From the NCBI GenBank assembly GCA_011389935.1, contig JAABTJ010000014.1, forward strand, positions 1-64,000: a DNA stretch of 64,000 bases. The letters are read 5' to 3'. Origin of the DNA: Desulfobacteraceae bacterium (GTDB taxonomy: Bacteria; Desulfobacterota; Desulfobacteria; Desulfobacterales; Desulfosalsimonadaceae). Both the position numbers and the translations under genes were made by a program. Below the pieces are notes generated by a model that worked only from the letters and a program-made list of their open reading frames with translations, was not told the origin of the DNA and made no database searches. Positions 19,453 through 29,502 of this stretch are shown here, piece by piece (position 1 is the first letter of the stretch; every line of letters starts with the position of its first letter).

Positions 19453-20664
19453 TTAAAAAATGGCATCAATAAATTTTTCCGGGTCGAACGGTTGAAGGTC
19501 TTCAATTGCTTCCCCCACGCCGATATACTGGAGCGGAAGTTTCATGGTGTTGCAGATGCTGACGACGATCCCCCCTTTTGCGGTACCGTCGAGTTTCGTG
19601 AGGGCAAGGCTGGTCACCCCGATCCCCTCGTGAAAAATTTTGGCCTGGGAAATTGCATTCTGGCCGGTTGTGGCATCAAGAACGAGCAGCACCTCATGGG
19701 GTGCTGCGGTCATTTTTTTGGCGATGCTGCGCTTGATTTTTTTCAGCTGCTCCATAAGGTTGACCTTTGTCTGCAGCCGTCCTGCCGTATCGATGATAAC
19801 AATATCAACCCCCCTTGAGGATCCCGCTTCAACCGAATCAAAGGCAACTGCTGCCGGATCGGCATTGTCACGGTGCCGGACGATATCTGCCCCGGAGCGT
19901 TGGGCCCATATCTCCAGCTGCTCCACGGCCGCCGCCCGAAAAGTGTCCGCTGCGCCGATCAGCACTTTTTTCCCTTCTGCCTGATACCGGTAGGCGAGCT
20001 TTCCGATCGTCGTGGTCTTCCCAACCCCGTTTACGCCTACGACCATGATTACATACGGCTTTATTGACGTTTCTATCTGCCGGGGACGGGTCAGCAGCTT
20101 GCGCATTTCAGATTTCAAAAATTCTTTCAGCTCATCCGGGCTGGTTACGCCGGCCGCATGCCCCTCTAATTTTGATATGAGCGCCATGGTGGTGTTCACC
20201 CCCACGTCGGAGGTGATCAGGGCCTCCTCGATTTCTTCGAGTGTTTCGCGGTCCGCGATGCTGCGTTCAGAAAGAATGTTTTCGATTCGGCCGGCAAGTG
20301 ATCTCCGGGTTTTCTGCAGGCCGCCTTTCAAACGTTCCATGACGCCCATGGGGGGCAGCGCGTCGGCTTCGTCTATGGCTTGACCTGCCTGTCGGGATGC
20401 AATCTCCTTTTCCGGGGAAGCGACCTCCTGCGGCGGTGCTTCATAAGTATCTGCCGGTGCCTGGTGCTCCTTTTCTGGATGCCTTACCAACCGGGATTTC
20501 CGTCTTTTACGGATTCGCACTATCAACAACGTCAAAAGCATCAGGAATATCAACAGAAGAATTCCTCCCGATGCAATTGGATATTCCGACACAATGCCGT
20601 TTACGGTTTTGATAATATCGTCGAACCGTACGGCATTTCGCATATCTGTAAAAAAGTCCGTCAT
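19453..20664 (-). CDS. ftsY: Signal recognition particle receptor FtsY
   Basis: A 403-residue SRP GTPase receptor that docks ribosome-SRP complexes at the inner membrane. It has an unusual N-terminal membrane helix (~32-50, GGILLLIFLMLLTLLIVRI) followed by a basic and then acidic linker. The NG domain shows G1 GVNGVGKTTTIGKLA (~214-228), DTFRAAAVEQL, DTAGRLQ (G3) and TKLDGTAKGG (G4). The anchored form replaces the soluble acidic A-domain of E. coli. The start overlaps the smc stop (ATGA). Confidence 0.96.
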   Translation of the reverse strand: MTDFFTDMRNAVRFDDIIKTVNGIVSEYPIASGGILLLIFLMLLTLLIVRIRKRRKSRLVRHPEKEHQAPADTYEAPPQEVASPEKEIASRQAGQAIDEADALPPMGVMERLKGGLQKTRRSLAGRIENILSERSIADRETLEEIEEALITSDVGVNTTMALISKLEGHAAGVTSPDELKEFLKSEMRKLLTRPRQIETSIKPYVIMVVGVNGVGKTTTIGKLAYRYQAEGKKVLIGAADTFRAAAVEQLEIWAQRSGADIVRHRDNADPAAVAFDSVEAGSSRGVDIVIIDTAGRLQTKVNLMEQLKKIKRSIAKKMTAAPHEVLLVLDATTGQNAISQAKIFHEGIGVTSLALTKLDGTAKGGIVVSICNTMKLPLQYIGVGEAIEDLQPFDPEKFIDAIF

Positions 20665-23600
20665 TGGCTCTCCCTTGCGGTCGCTTTCATCTCGTTATCT
20701 GTTCGCTGGGCGGGTTGCTGATTATTGATTTCAAGGGCCTGTTCAATATTCACAGAAATCATTCGGGAACCACCGCTTTTGGCCACGGTAATGCCGAAAA
20801 GCATGTCCGAAAACGCCATGGTCTGTTTTTTGTGGGATATCATGATGATCTGCGTTTGTTCTCCGATAATCCGAAGAAGTTCATTGAATCGATACACATT
20901 GACGTCATCCAGGGGCGCGTCGATTTCATCGAGAAGACAGAAGGAAGCCGGATTCAGCATAAAAATCGAGAAAATAAAGGCAATGGCGGAAAGGGCCTTT
21001 TCTCCTCCGGAAAGCAGGCTCAGTCGGCTGAGTTTTTTGCCCGGCGGCTGGATCATGAGCTCTACCCCGGTTTCGAGCGGCAGGTCAGGCCGCGTCAGTT
21101 CGAGCCATGCGGCCCCGCCATTGAACAGTTTCGGGAAAAGGGCCATGAATTGAGCGTTAACCGCCTCAAATGTCCTGAGAAAGAGTCTTCGGGTGATGCG
21201 GTTGATTTTTTTGATCACCCTTTCCAGGTCGTTCAATGCATCTTCCAGATCTTTTCGCTGTTCGACCAGAAAGTCGTGTCTGGATTTCTGTTTATCGTAG
21301 GCCTCTATGGCCCCGAGATTGACATCCCCGATGGCCTCCATTTCCGTACGGATTTCAACCCTGTTTTTTTCGGTTTTTTCAATGGAAAAATCCGGTGCGG
21401 CGACCATTTCCCGGTATTGCGGCAAAATTGTTGAAAATGGCTCCGGATAGCGCTCCAGGTATCGATTCACGACGTTTTCCCGGTTGAGCTGCAATCCGGA
21501 CAGCTCCAGCTCAAGGCGGTGTATTTTTTCCCGGGTCTTTTCAAGTTCGGTTTTTGCATCCTCGATGCGGTGGTCCGTATGCTCCTGATTGTCTGTGATC
21601 GACTGGTAATCGTTTTCGTCCGCGGCGAGATCCTGTTTCATCTCTTTGAGGGCGGCCAGCGTTTCAGACAGCGCAGCCTGACAGGCCTCCATTTTTTCCC
21701 TGATTTCCTTTTTCCGGATTTTTCCGGATTCGATATTGTTTTGTATTTCTTCGAATCGCTCCATCCCTTCTGATGAAAGGGTCTTCAAACGGGATACCGT
21801 CCGGCGCGTGTTATCCGATTCCGCTGACAGGCGGGTGGCATCCAGTTTCAAATCGACCAGGCGGTTGTTGAAAGTCCGTATGGTGTTTTTCAGTGCTTCA
21901 ATCCTGCCGGTGATTTCTTCGATCTCCGATCTTTCGGTTTCAATGTCATGGGCGATGTCCTGCAAAACCTGGTCGTGGTGTTCTATTTCCGAATCGATAT
22001 CCGCTTTTTCACCGCTCAGTTTTTCTTTTTCGAGGGTGGAAATTTCCATCTGCCGCCTTGCATGCTTTAATTTTTCCGATGTTTTATAGAGCGCTTTTTC
22101 CGCATCAAGTAGATCGGCTTCATATTTGAATTTTTTTTGGGTAATATCGGAAAGGTTGTTTTCAAGTGTTTTGACCGAGTCTTCCATTTCTTTTTGACGC
22201 TTTTTTTCCACGGCGATGGCATCGTCGATAACATTTATATCCTGCTGGAGCTGTTTGATTTCCTGTCGTTTTTCAAGGATGCCGGCCAACTGATCGCGGC
22301 TACCCCCCACCAGGATACCCTTTCCCGATACTACATCCCCCTGCCGTGTAACGATTTTTCGAAACCCGTTGCCTGTCTGCCAAAGGGAAATCGCCGCATT
22401 GATATCCTCGACAACGGCAACTCCGGCCAGCATCGTTGCAATGATGGATTCAAATCCGGGACGAATATTGACGTGTTCTGAAAGCATTTGCGCAACCGGT
22501 TGGCCGCCGTTGGTTTTGGAATCGGAATCACCGGTGGTCTCCGAGATGTCAATGGGTATAAAACCGCTCCTTCCCGCTTTTTCCCTTTTAAGAAAATCGA
22601 TATAGTCGATGCCGGCATCCTGCCCGTTTACGATAAAATACTGCAATGATTCCCCCATGGCCGCTTCCACTGCATGCTCAAATCCTTCCGCAGGGTCGAC
22701 GACTTCAGCGGCGATGCCCATTATTCGCCCCTGTTCATCAATTTTTCCGCGGTTTTTCATTATTGCCCGCACCCCGTCCTTGTACCACTCAAAATTGGAC
22801 TCCATTTTTTTCAGGACAGTCCACCTGGATTTGTACCGGGTTCGTTCATTCTCCCGTTGGGAAACGGTGCGGATCTTTTCTGAAAGGGCGGCGTTTTTTT
22901 CTTTCAGGGTCCTTTCGCATTCGGATTTCCGGCGGAGCAAAGCATCAAGATGCATCTTTGTTTCCTCAAGATGCCGGCGGGTTTTGTCGGCCGAATCGGA
23001 CAACCGGGAAATTTCCTGTTTCGTATCGACGATTTCTTCATTGATCCGGTCGATTCTGCGTTCAAGGTTTTCTTTGTTTGCCGAGGCATTCTGAAAAATG
23101 TTCTGGTGCCGCGCATGCTGACTCGAAAGCATCATCAGGCGTTCTTTTTTTTCATCCAGAACCCGGCTTTGTTCGGCAAGCTGTTCCTTGTGTTCGGCAA
23201 CGGCCTGGCTTTGTTGTTCAATTTCTTTTTCTGCCAACCCGGTCCGGTTTTGCAGGTCAACGAGCTTGCGCTGCTCCTCCTTGAGCTCCATTTCGGTTTG
23301 TTTGTTTTTTCCCTCAAGTTCTTCAAGGGAGGCTTCAAAGCGTTCGTTGTCCTGCGCAATTCGCGCTTCTTCGCTCTTCAGGTGCCTGTGCTCGTATTCA
23401 AGCTTTTCGGCGGTTCGCTGCTTTTCTTCCTTTGCGGCTTTTTTTTGGGCGATGGCGTCGGATTTTTCTTTGCGGTATGAAGCAATCTCCCGGAGGGCGG
23501 CATGCAGGCGCTCGATTTCTTCGTTCTTGTAGGCGGTCTTTTCGTTCAACTGGTTCAGGAGTTTTTCGGTAGAATCAATCTTTCGGGTGTATTGCTCGTG

Positions 23601-24308
23601 GTAATAAACGGTAACAAGAATATCGTGGGTTTTCAGATTGCTCCGGCAGTTTTTGAAGCGGCGGGCTTTTTCCGCCTCCACAGACAATTCGTCCAGCCGG
23701 GACTCGATTTCTTCAAGAATGTCGTTTAAGCGCAGGAGGTTTTCCCGGGTTGCGCTCACCTTTGAAAGGGCCTCCTGCCGTCGGGTTTTATATCGGACAA
23801 CGCCGGCGGCCTCCTCAATAAAGGCACGTCGTTCCTCCGGAGAGGCATCGGTAATGGCGCCGATATTTCCCTGCTGTATGATGGCGCAGGACCGGGAACC
23901 CATGGAATACCGAAGGAAAATATCGCTGACATCCTTCAGGCGGCAGGGTTGCCGATTGATCAGGTATTGACTTTCACCGGAGCGGTAAAGCCTTCGGGTA
24001 ATCATTATTTCCGTGTAGTGATCGAGAAATTCTGCCCCGGTTCCGTCGTGCCCGGCAATGACCAGGGAAACTTCCGCCATGTTCAGGGGGGGGCGCTTGT
24101 CGGTGCCGGCAAAAATGACGTCACCCATGGATTTCCCCCGGAGCTGTTTGACGCTTTGTTCTCCCATGGCCCATTTAATGGCATCGATAATATTGCTTTT
24201 TCCGCAGCCGTTGGGTCCGACAATGGAAGAGATGCCCGGTGGAAAATCGATTGCGCATTTATCTGCAAAAGATTTGAAACCTGAAATTTCAAGCCTTTTT
24301 AATTGCAT
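20661..24308 (-). CDS. smc: Chromosome partition protein SMC
   Basis: A 1215-residue condensin ATPase. I start at ATG 24308 because family members begin MQLKRLEISGFKSFAD; a 23-codon upstream extension has no family match. Walker A GPNGCGKSNIIDAI lies near residue 32. Two long coiled coils flank a hinge at ~510-650 (AAEVVDPAEGFEHAVEAAMG). The C-terminal head has the signature LSLLSGGEKALSAIA and Walker B FCLLDEIDAPLDD. It organises and segregates the chromosome. It overlaps ftsY by four bases, a coupled pair. No ScpA or ScpB gene is nearby. Confidence 0.97.
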   Translation of the reverse strand: MQLKRLEISGFKSFADKCAIDFPPGISSIVGPNGCGKSNIIDAIKWAMGEQSVKQLRGKSMGDVIFAGTDKRPPLNMAEVSLVIAGHDGTGAEFLDHYTEIMITRRLYRSGESQYLINRQPCRLKDVSDIFLRYSMGSRSCAIIQQGNIGAITDASPEERRAFIEEAAGVVRYKTRRQEALSKVSATRENLLRLNDILEEIESRLDELSVEAEKARRFKNCRSNLKTHDILVTVYYHEQYTRKIDSTEKLLNQLNEKTAYKNEEIERLHAALREIASYRKEKSDAIAQKKAAKEEKQRTAEKLEYEHRHLKSEEARIAQDNERFEASLEELEGKNKQTEMELKEEQRKLVDLQNRTGLAEKEIEQQSQAVAEHKEQLAEQSRVLDEKKERLMMLSSQHARHQNIFQNASANKENLERRIDRINEEIVDTKQEISRLSDSADKTRRHLEETKMHLDALLRRKSECERTLKEKNAALSEKIRTVSQRENERTRYKSRWTVLKKMESNFEWYKDGVRAIMKNRGKIDEQGRIMGIAAEVVDPAEGFEHAVEAAMGESLQYFIVNGQDAGIDYIDFLKREKAGRSGFIPIDISETTGDSDSKTNGGQPVAQMLSEHVNIRPGFESIIATMLAGVAVVEDINAAISLWQTGNGFRKIVTRQGDVVSGKGILVGGSRDQLAGILEKRQEIKQLQQDINVIDDAIAVEKKRQKEMEDSVKTLENNLSDITQKKFKYEADLLDAEKALYKTSEKLKHARRQMEISTLEKEKLSGEKADIDSEIEHHDQVLQDIAHDIETERSEIEEITGRIEALKNTIRTFNNRLVDLKLDATRLSAESDNTRRTVSRLKTLSSEGMERFEEIQNNIESGKIRKKEIREKMEACQAALSETLAALKEMKQDLAADENDYQSITDNQEHTDHRIEDAKTELEKTREKIHRLELELSGLQLNRENVVNRYLERYPEPFSTILPQYREMVAAPDFSIEKTEKNRVEIRTEMEAIGDVNLGAIEAYDKQKSRHDFLVEQRKDLEDALNDLERVIKKINRITRRLFLRTFEAVNAQFMALFPKLFNGGAAWLELTRPDLPLETGVELMIQPPGKKLSRLSLLSGGEKALSAIAFIFSIFMLNPASFCLLDEIDAPLDDVNVYRFNELLRIIGEQTQIIMISHKKQTMAFSDMLFGITVAKSGGSRMISVNIEQALEINNQQPAQRTDNEMKATARESQ

Positions 24309-24475
24309 GAAAAACGCCTTTATATGATGGTGTGGCTCTTTGTCGTCTATTATTGTTCGTAATCCATTGCCGGTCATCCTCCAGGAAACGCTTTTGCCGG
24401 AACACTGCGAGGCGCTGATTGTGCGCGCGCTTCATCTCCCGGTCAGACAGTGCCAACCGGCAACGGCAAAAGGAT

Positions 24476-26140
24476 TTACGTCTTATCCCCGGCCCCCCCT
24501 TTCCAGTAGGGGTTGATCAGGTCTTCGAAAATGGCCATGGCCGCACCCGAACCCTGGCCCGACGCGATTACGATCTGATTGTAGCCGCCGGTTACGTCGC
24601 CTGCCGCGTAAATACCCTTTACGCTGGTCCGGAAGTTCTCCTGCCGGATATACCCGGCAGGCGTCAATTCCACGCCAATCTTCTGGGCAAGCGCCACGGC
24701 GGGTACATACCCGATGGCAACAAACACGCCGTCGACATTGACCCGTTGGCTGGACCGGGTCAGGTTGTTATACACCGTGACTTTTTCAACGGATCGTTCT
24801 CCGTGTATCTCTTTGACCTCGCTGTTGAACAGGATCTCGATGTTGTTCTCATGGAGCTGTTTTGCCAGGTGGTGCTGCGCTTTGAGCTTGTCCTGCCAGT
24901 GAACGACGGTAACATCGACACCGATATTTTTAAGGTGGAGGGCCTCGGTTGCCGCGCTGTCGCCCCCGCCGACAATGATCACCTTTTTGTCCTTGAAAAA
25001 GGGGCCGTCGCAGGTGCTGCAGTAGCTGACGCCCCGCCCTGACAATCTGGACTCCCCGGGGACCTTCAATTGGCGGTACTTCGCTCCGGTGGCCAGGAGA
25101 ATGCCCCTTGCAGTGAATTTTCGCCGGTTCGTGGAAATGGTGAACAGGCCTTCGCCGTCCTTTTGGATATCCACGGCTTCTTCCCCCTGATAAATGCGGA
25201 CATACTCCAGGGCGTGGGTAACCATAACGTCTGCGAGGGCTTTCCCCCCGACATGGGTCATGCCGGGATAGTTTTCCACGACGGGCGTCTGGGTAACCTG
25301 GCCTCCCAGCGCTCCTTTTTCAAGCAAAACCGCGTTCAGCCCGCTCCTTGCTGCATAGATGCCCGCCGTCAACCCCGCGGGCCCGCCGCCGATGATCACC
25401 AGGTCGGTTTCAACAAGAGGTGCGTCATCGTCGGGAATATAAATGTTCTGCTGGGACATTTTCTCCAGGCTCAGGCAGAACAGCTCTTCGGCCTGGGCGC
25501 CCATGGCGATCAATTGATCGTTGGCAAACACCTGGGGTACCGACTGGGCGTCATAGGTATCGGCAATATCCGGAAACGCCTGTACATCAATAATTTCCAG
25601 CGACACAAAGTCTGGCTTCTCCACAGCGGCCTTGCAGGCGTTTACGGCCTGTTGGGGGCAATACGGGCATGTGGGGCTGACAAACAGCCGGACATTTTTT
25701 TTGTCCCCAATGTTGCGAAGAATTTTTTGCGAATCTTCTGACAGCCCGCTTTTTCCGGTGCCCAAAAGGATGATGAGCTCGACGAAAGCCCGGCCTTCCT
25801 CGCCTGCGGGTGCCCCGAGCCATTTTATGTCGTATGTATCCGGTGCAAAAACGAGGGTCGGCGAATGGGTGACGCCGTGTTTTTTCGCCAGCGCATGGGA
25901 AAGGGAATAGGGCGTTACCACGATTTTATCGGTGATCCGCCCGAACCATTGGAGCACCTTTTGGGCAAGGTCATTATATACGTCGTTTTCCCCCTTTTTC
26001 GTAAACAGCAGGACATGAACCTTGTTTTTCAGGTGGGAAAACAACCGGTGAAGCTCCTCCCTTGTTTCTTCAGTGTTTTCGTCACCGTGTCCGTGATCGT
26101 GTTCATGGTCACGGGAATGGTCATGTTTCTGGTCATCCAT
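24476..26140 (-). CDS. AhpF/thioredoxin reductase-like flavoprotein with N-terminal thioredoxin folds and a His-rich tail
   Basis: A 554-residue fusion. Residues 5-20 are a His/Asp-rich tail (HDHSRDHEHDHGHGDE). Two thioredoxin-like folds follow (~30-135 and ~145-225); only the second has a redox motif, SPTCPYCPQ. The rest is a thioredoxin reductase: FAD site IIGGGPAGLTAGIYAARSG (~246), redox CSTCDG (~375) and NAD(P)H site VGGGDSAATEALHL, ending with GIYAAGDVTGG. The layout matches AhpF, which passes electrons to AhpC, but no ahpC is in this window, so the partner is open. A GGAGAG site precedes the ATG. Confidence 0.88.
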   Translation of the reverse strand: MDDQKHDHSRDHEHDHGHGDENTEETREELHRLFSHLKNKVHVLLFTKKGENDVYNDLAQKVLQWFGRITDKIVVTPYSLSHALAKKHGVTHSPTLVFAPDTYDIKWLGAPAGEEGRAFVELIILLGTGKSGLSEDSQKILRNIGDKKNVRLFVSPTCPYCPQQAVNACKAAVEKPDFVSLEIIDVQAFPDIADTYDAQSVPQVFANDQLIAMGAQAEELFCLSLEKMSQQNIYIPDDDAPLVETDLVIIGGGPAGLTAGIYAARSGLNAVLLEKGALGGQVTQTPVVENYPGMTHVGGKALADVMVTHALEYVRIYQGEEAVDIQKDGEGLFTISTNRRKFTARGILLATGAKYRQLKVPGESRLSGRGVSYCSTCDGPFFKDKKVIIVGGGDSAATEALHLKNIGVDVTVVHWQDKLKAQHHLAKQLHENNIEILFNSEVKEIHGERSVEKVTVYNNLTRSSQRVNVDGVFVAIGYVPAVALAQKIGVELTPAGYIRQENFRTSVKGIYAAGDVTGGYNQIVIASGQGSGAAMAIFEDLINPYWKGGAGDKT

Positions 26141-26172
26141 GGAATCTCTCCTTGAAAAATGGGTAATGATCC

Positions 26173-27732
26173 CTACGCAATCAGATATCCCCTGGCAAGC
26201 GCAGTATATTTTTCCACCTGTTCTGCCGCCCAGCTGTCATCCTTTTGGAGCTCTTTTGCCATGATCGCTGCCACCGCCGGGGCCATTTCCATGCTTTCCC
26301 TGGCATCGAGCAGAAGCGCCCGCGTTCGTCTGGACAGGAAATCCTCGACGGTTCTCGCCATTTCTTTTCGAACCGCCCAGACGACTTCGCCGGCAATGGT
26401 TTTCGTGTTGGGGGTGATCGGCGTTTCAAGGGCGGGATCATGGTACAAAAGGTCCTTGATTGCCGGTGCATCGCTGCCGTAGAGAGCCAGATCGCCGAAT
26501 TTTTCTGCATGACGGTGATAGCCGTGGATGTGGATGTTCCGGCTTACACAGGGGCTTTCGGGAAGCTGTGCGATAGTGGCCGCATGATCAATCGTGTCTT
26601 CCGCCATTTTTCGGTACGTGGTCCATTTGCCGCCGGCAACGGTTACCAGTCCGGAACTGGATATGTAGATGGTATGGTCCCGTGATATGGAAGAGGTGTT
26701 TCCGGATTCTTTGTCCTTGACCAGGGGGCGCAGACCGGCAAAAACGCTGAGCACGTCCGAAGGGGTCGGGTCCTTTGTCAGGTACCGGCTTGCATGGGAG
26801 AGCAGAAATTCGAGTTCTTCTTCCATGGCCCGCGGTTCAAGGCTGATGGAATCGACGGGTGTATCGGTCGTCCCCACGATCACCTTGTCATGCCAGGGAG
26901 TGGCAAAAAGTACGCGGCCGTCGGAGGTGTGCGGCACCATGATGGCGCTTTTTCCGGGAAGAAAATCGGCGTCCAGCACCAGGTGAACCCCCTGGCTCGG
27001 GGTAATGAGATTGCCCGATCCGGATTTGTCCATTTCAAGGATGCTGTCGGTGAAAACGCCTGTTGCATTGATGATTCCGGCGGATCGTATCTCGAAGGTC
27101 TCTCCGGATTCGACGTCTTGTGCAAGCACGCCGCTGACGAGCCCCTTTTCCTTGATCAGCCCGCACGCCTTCACGTAATTGATGACCGTTGCCGACTGTT
27201 CCACCGCGGTTTGCGCCATGTTTACAGCCAGCCTCGCATCGTCGAACTGCCCGTCGTAATAGATGACCCCGCCGCGCAGACCGTTCGTTTCCAGTGTTGG
27301 AATGCTTTCCTGGATTTTTTCTTTGGACAGAAACCGGGAACGCCCGAATCCGTGCTTGCCCGCAAGCATATCGTATAATTTCAGCCCGATGCCGTAAAAC
27401 GGCCCCTCCCACCAGTCGTAGCTGGGGACGATAAACGGAAGGTTGTGAACCAGGTGAGGGGCGTTTTGGCGCAGCAGTCCCCGTTCCTTCAAGGCTTCCA
27501 GCACCAGCGAGACATTGCCCTGCTGCAGGTAGCGGATCCCGCCGTGAATCAGTTTTGTGCTGCGGCTCGAGGTGCCCTTGGAAAAATCGTCCTGTTCAAG
27601 CAGCAGGGTTGAATAGCCGCGGGACGCTGCTTCGATGGCGCAGCCAAGGCCTGTGGCGCCGCCGCCGATAATGATGAAGTCCCATGTTCGGGCGGTATCT
27701 TTCATTCTCGACAACATCTCGTTTCGGTTCAT
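26173..27732 (-). CDS. glpD: FAD-dependent glycerol-3-phosphate dehydrogenase
   Basis: A 519-residue flavoprotein. The FAD-binding motif DFIIIGGGATGLGCAIEAAS (~18-37) is followed by SRSTKLIHGGIRYL, the GlpD/GlpA signature, then VGTTDTPVD and VTVAGGKWTTYRKMAEDTID near the C-terminal domain. It oxidises sn-glycerol 3-phosphate to dihydroxyacetone phosphate and passes electrons to quinone at the membrane. GGAGG precedes the ATG. The single-subunit length suggests GlpD; no glpBC follows. Confidence 0.9.
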   Translation of the reverse strand: MNRNEMLSRMKDTARTWDFIIIGGGATGLGCAIEAASRGYSTLLLEQDDFSKGTSSRSTKLIHGGIRYLQQGNVSLVLEALKERGLLRQNAPHLVHNLPFIVPSYDWWEGPFYGIGLKLYDMLAGKHGFGRSRFLSKEKIQESIPTLETNGLRGGVIYYDGQFDDARLAVNMAQTAVEQSATVINYVKACGLIKEKGLVSGVLAQDVESGETFEIRSAGIINATGVFTDSILEMDKSGSGNLITPSQGVHLVLDADFLPGKSAIMVPHTSDGRVLFATPWHDKVIVGTTDTPVDSISLEPRAMEEELEFLLSHASRYLTKDPTPSDVLSVFAGLRPLVKDKESGNTSSISRDHTIYISSSGLVTVAGGKWTTYRKMAEDTIDHAATIAQLPESPCVSRNIHIHGYHRHAEKFGDLALYGSDAPAIKDLLYHDPALETPITPNTKTIAGEVVWAVRKEMARTVEDFLSRRTRALLLDARESMEMAPAVAAIMAKELQKDDSWAAEQVEKYTALARGYLIA

Positions 27733-27810
27733 TCATTCCTCCCTGATCCGGTGGGGTAACCGGTGCCGCCTGTCCGAGAGTGCATCCGTATCCCCCGTTG
27801 ATGGTTATAT

Positions 27811-28809
27811 TCATCCCAATCGTGCTTTCAAGGCGCGTATACGACTATCCGACCCATCCGCTTTTTCCCTGAAAACCAAGCGATCCCTTATTTGTCGGCA
27901 CATGGCATCAAAGGCATCCATAATGACTTCTTTTGTTTTGCATATCAGGGCAATGTCAATTCCCGCATCCATTACCTGTCGCATGATCGTTTCCGTATCA
28001 TAGTGATTGCAGATGGCGCCCATCTCAAGGTCATCGGTGAGGACCACGCCCTTGTATGACATTTTGTTTCGAAGCAGGCTTTCCGCAATTGCAGGCGAGA
28101 GGCTCGCAGGCCATACCGGGTCGATTCCCGTGTAGCGTACATGGGAAAGCATGATTCCGGATACGCCTACGGCAACTGCGTCATGAAAAGGGATGAGGTC
28201 GAATGCTTCCAGGCTGTCCATGGAAGCGTCAAGATCGGGCCTTTGCATGTGAGAATCGAGGGTGGTTCTGCCGATGCCGGGAAAATGCTTTGCAACCGCC
28301 ATGATCCCGCGATCCTGCAGGCCGCGGATAACCGTGCAGCCGATTTTGCCAACCCGGCGGGGATCGCCGCCGAATACCCGTTTGGACATGATGGAGTCAA
28401 ATCCGGGTGGGGCAACGTCCATTACCGGCGCCATATTCATGTTGATACCGGCGGCACAAAGCTCTTTTGCGGTAATGTGCGCAAATGCATCGGCGTCCTG
28501 CCCATCTCTGATGAACGGTGCACCCTTGAATTCCGTGAAATCAGGGCCTTTGAGCCGTGCGACGGTGCCGCCTTCCTGGTCGATGGCAATCAAAAGAGGC
28601 GGCAGATCGCATGATCGCGCATATTCCGCGGCGCTTCTGCAGAGCGTTTTCAGCTGCTGCCGACCGGTAATGTTTCTTGAAAAAAGGATGATCCCCCCCA
28701 CCCCGATCGTATCGATCAGAAAACGGAGATCATGGTTCAGATCGGTGCCGTGAAATCCGGCCATGATCCGCTGGCCGGCAATGCGCTCGATTGTTTTTGC
28801 ATCCTGCAT
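27811..28809 (-). CDS. nagZ: β-N-acetylhexosaminidase (glycoside hydrolase family 3, NagZ-like)
   Basis: A 332-residue GH3 catalytic domain. Key blocks are GVGGIILFSRNI, LIAIDQEGGTVARLKGPDFTEF, the substrate motif KHFPGIGRTTLDSH (consensus KHFPGHGxTxxDSH; the middle His is Ile here) and VVLTDDLEMGAI with the nucleophile Asp. NagZ trims N-acetylglucosamine from muropeptides in cell-wall recycling. There is no signal peptide, consistent with a cytoplasmic enzyme. It follows the metallo-hydrolase gene by 12 bp. Confidence 0.9.
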   Translation of the reverse strand: MQDAKTIERIAGQRIMAGFHGTDLNHDLRFLIDTIGVGGIILFSRNITGRQQLKTLCRSAAEYARSCDLPPLLIAIDQEGGTVARLKGPDFTEFKGAPFIRDGQDADAFAHITAKELCAAGINMNMAPVMDVAPPGFDSIMSKRVFGGDPRRVGKIGCTVIRGLQDRGIMAVAKHFPGIGRTTLDSHMQRPDLDASMDSLEAFDLIPFHDAVAVGVSGIMLSHVRYTGIDPVWPASLSPAIAESLLRNKMSYKGVVLTDDLEMGAICNHYDTETIMRQVMDAGIDIALICKTKEVIMDAFDAMCRQIRDRLVFREKADGSDSRIRALKARLG

Positions 28810-28821
28810 GGCCAGTTACTG

Positions 28822-29451
28822 TCAGGTAAACGGGTTTTCGGCTTTTTCACGGCCTATGGTGGACGAGGGAGAATCTCCGTAATCATGGCCCGGCCACACG
28901 ATCGTTTCATCCGGCAGCCGATAAAGCTTTTCACGGATTGATGAGATAAGCGTTTTAAAGGACCCGCCGGGAAGATCCGTTCTCCCCACTGCACCCACAA
29001 ATAACGTGTCCCCGGTAAACAGGTGGCCGTCCGCGTATATGCAGATGGATCCGGGTGTGTGGCCGGGGGTATGGATGATTCGCAGATCGGTTTTCCCGAC
29101 AGGGACAATATCGCCGTCGGAAAGAATGCATTTTGCTGCAGGAGAGCCTTTTCCGCCCAGTACCCGTGATATGGAGCGATTGAAAAAACCGGAAACCTGG
29201 GAAGCATCTGCTCCGTGAATGCACAGCGTTGCCCCGCTCGCCTTTATAATGTCCGCGTTTGCGGAAACATGGTCCGCATGTCCGTGCGTGTTGATGACAT
29301 GGGTAATACGATAGCCGGCAGCATCTACTTCACCCGTGATTTTTTTTGCATCGAATGCCGGATCGATCACGGCGCAGGTGCCGGTTTCCAAATCGCCAAG
29401 CATGTAGCAGAAATTGGCCATGCGGGGCAGATAGATCTGTTTGACATCCAT
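28822..29451 (-). CDS. Metallo-β-lactamase fold hydrolase (glyoxalase II / persulfide dioxygenase-like)
   Basis: A 209-residue protein with the metal-binding HGHADH motif (THGHADHVSANADI, ~55), a second ligand in HTPGHTPGSICIY, the bridging Asp in LFTGDTLFVGAVGRTDLPGG and the last His in VWPGHDYG. This set is shared by glyoxalase II thiolesterases and ETHE1-type persulfide dioxygenases; the GRTDLPGG block is common to the latter but does not decide it. It is clustered between nagZ and ahbD. Confidence 0.87.
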   Translation of the reverse strand: MDVKQIYLPRMANFCYMLGDLETGTCAVIDPAFDAKKITGEVDAAGYRITHVINTHGHADHVSANADIIKASGATLCIHGADASQVSGFFNRSISRVLGGKGSPAAKCILSDGDIVPVGKTDLRIIHTPGHTPGSICIYADGHLFTGDTLFVGAVGRTDLPGGSFKTLISSIREKLYRLPDETIVWPGHDYGDSPSSTIGREKAENPFT

Positions 29452-29502
29452 AAAACGAACTCCGGTTGTAAGGCGGCAAATAAAGGGAATCCCCTGCCGC
29501 TT

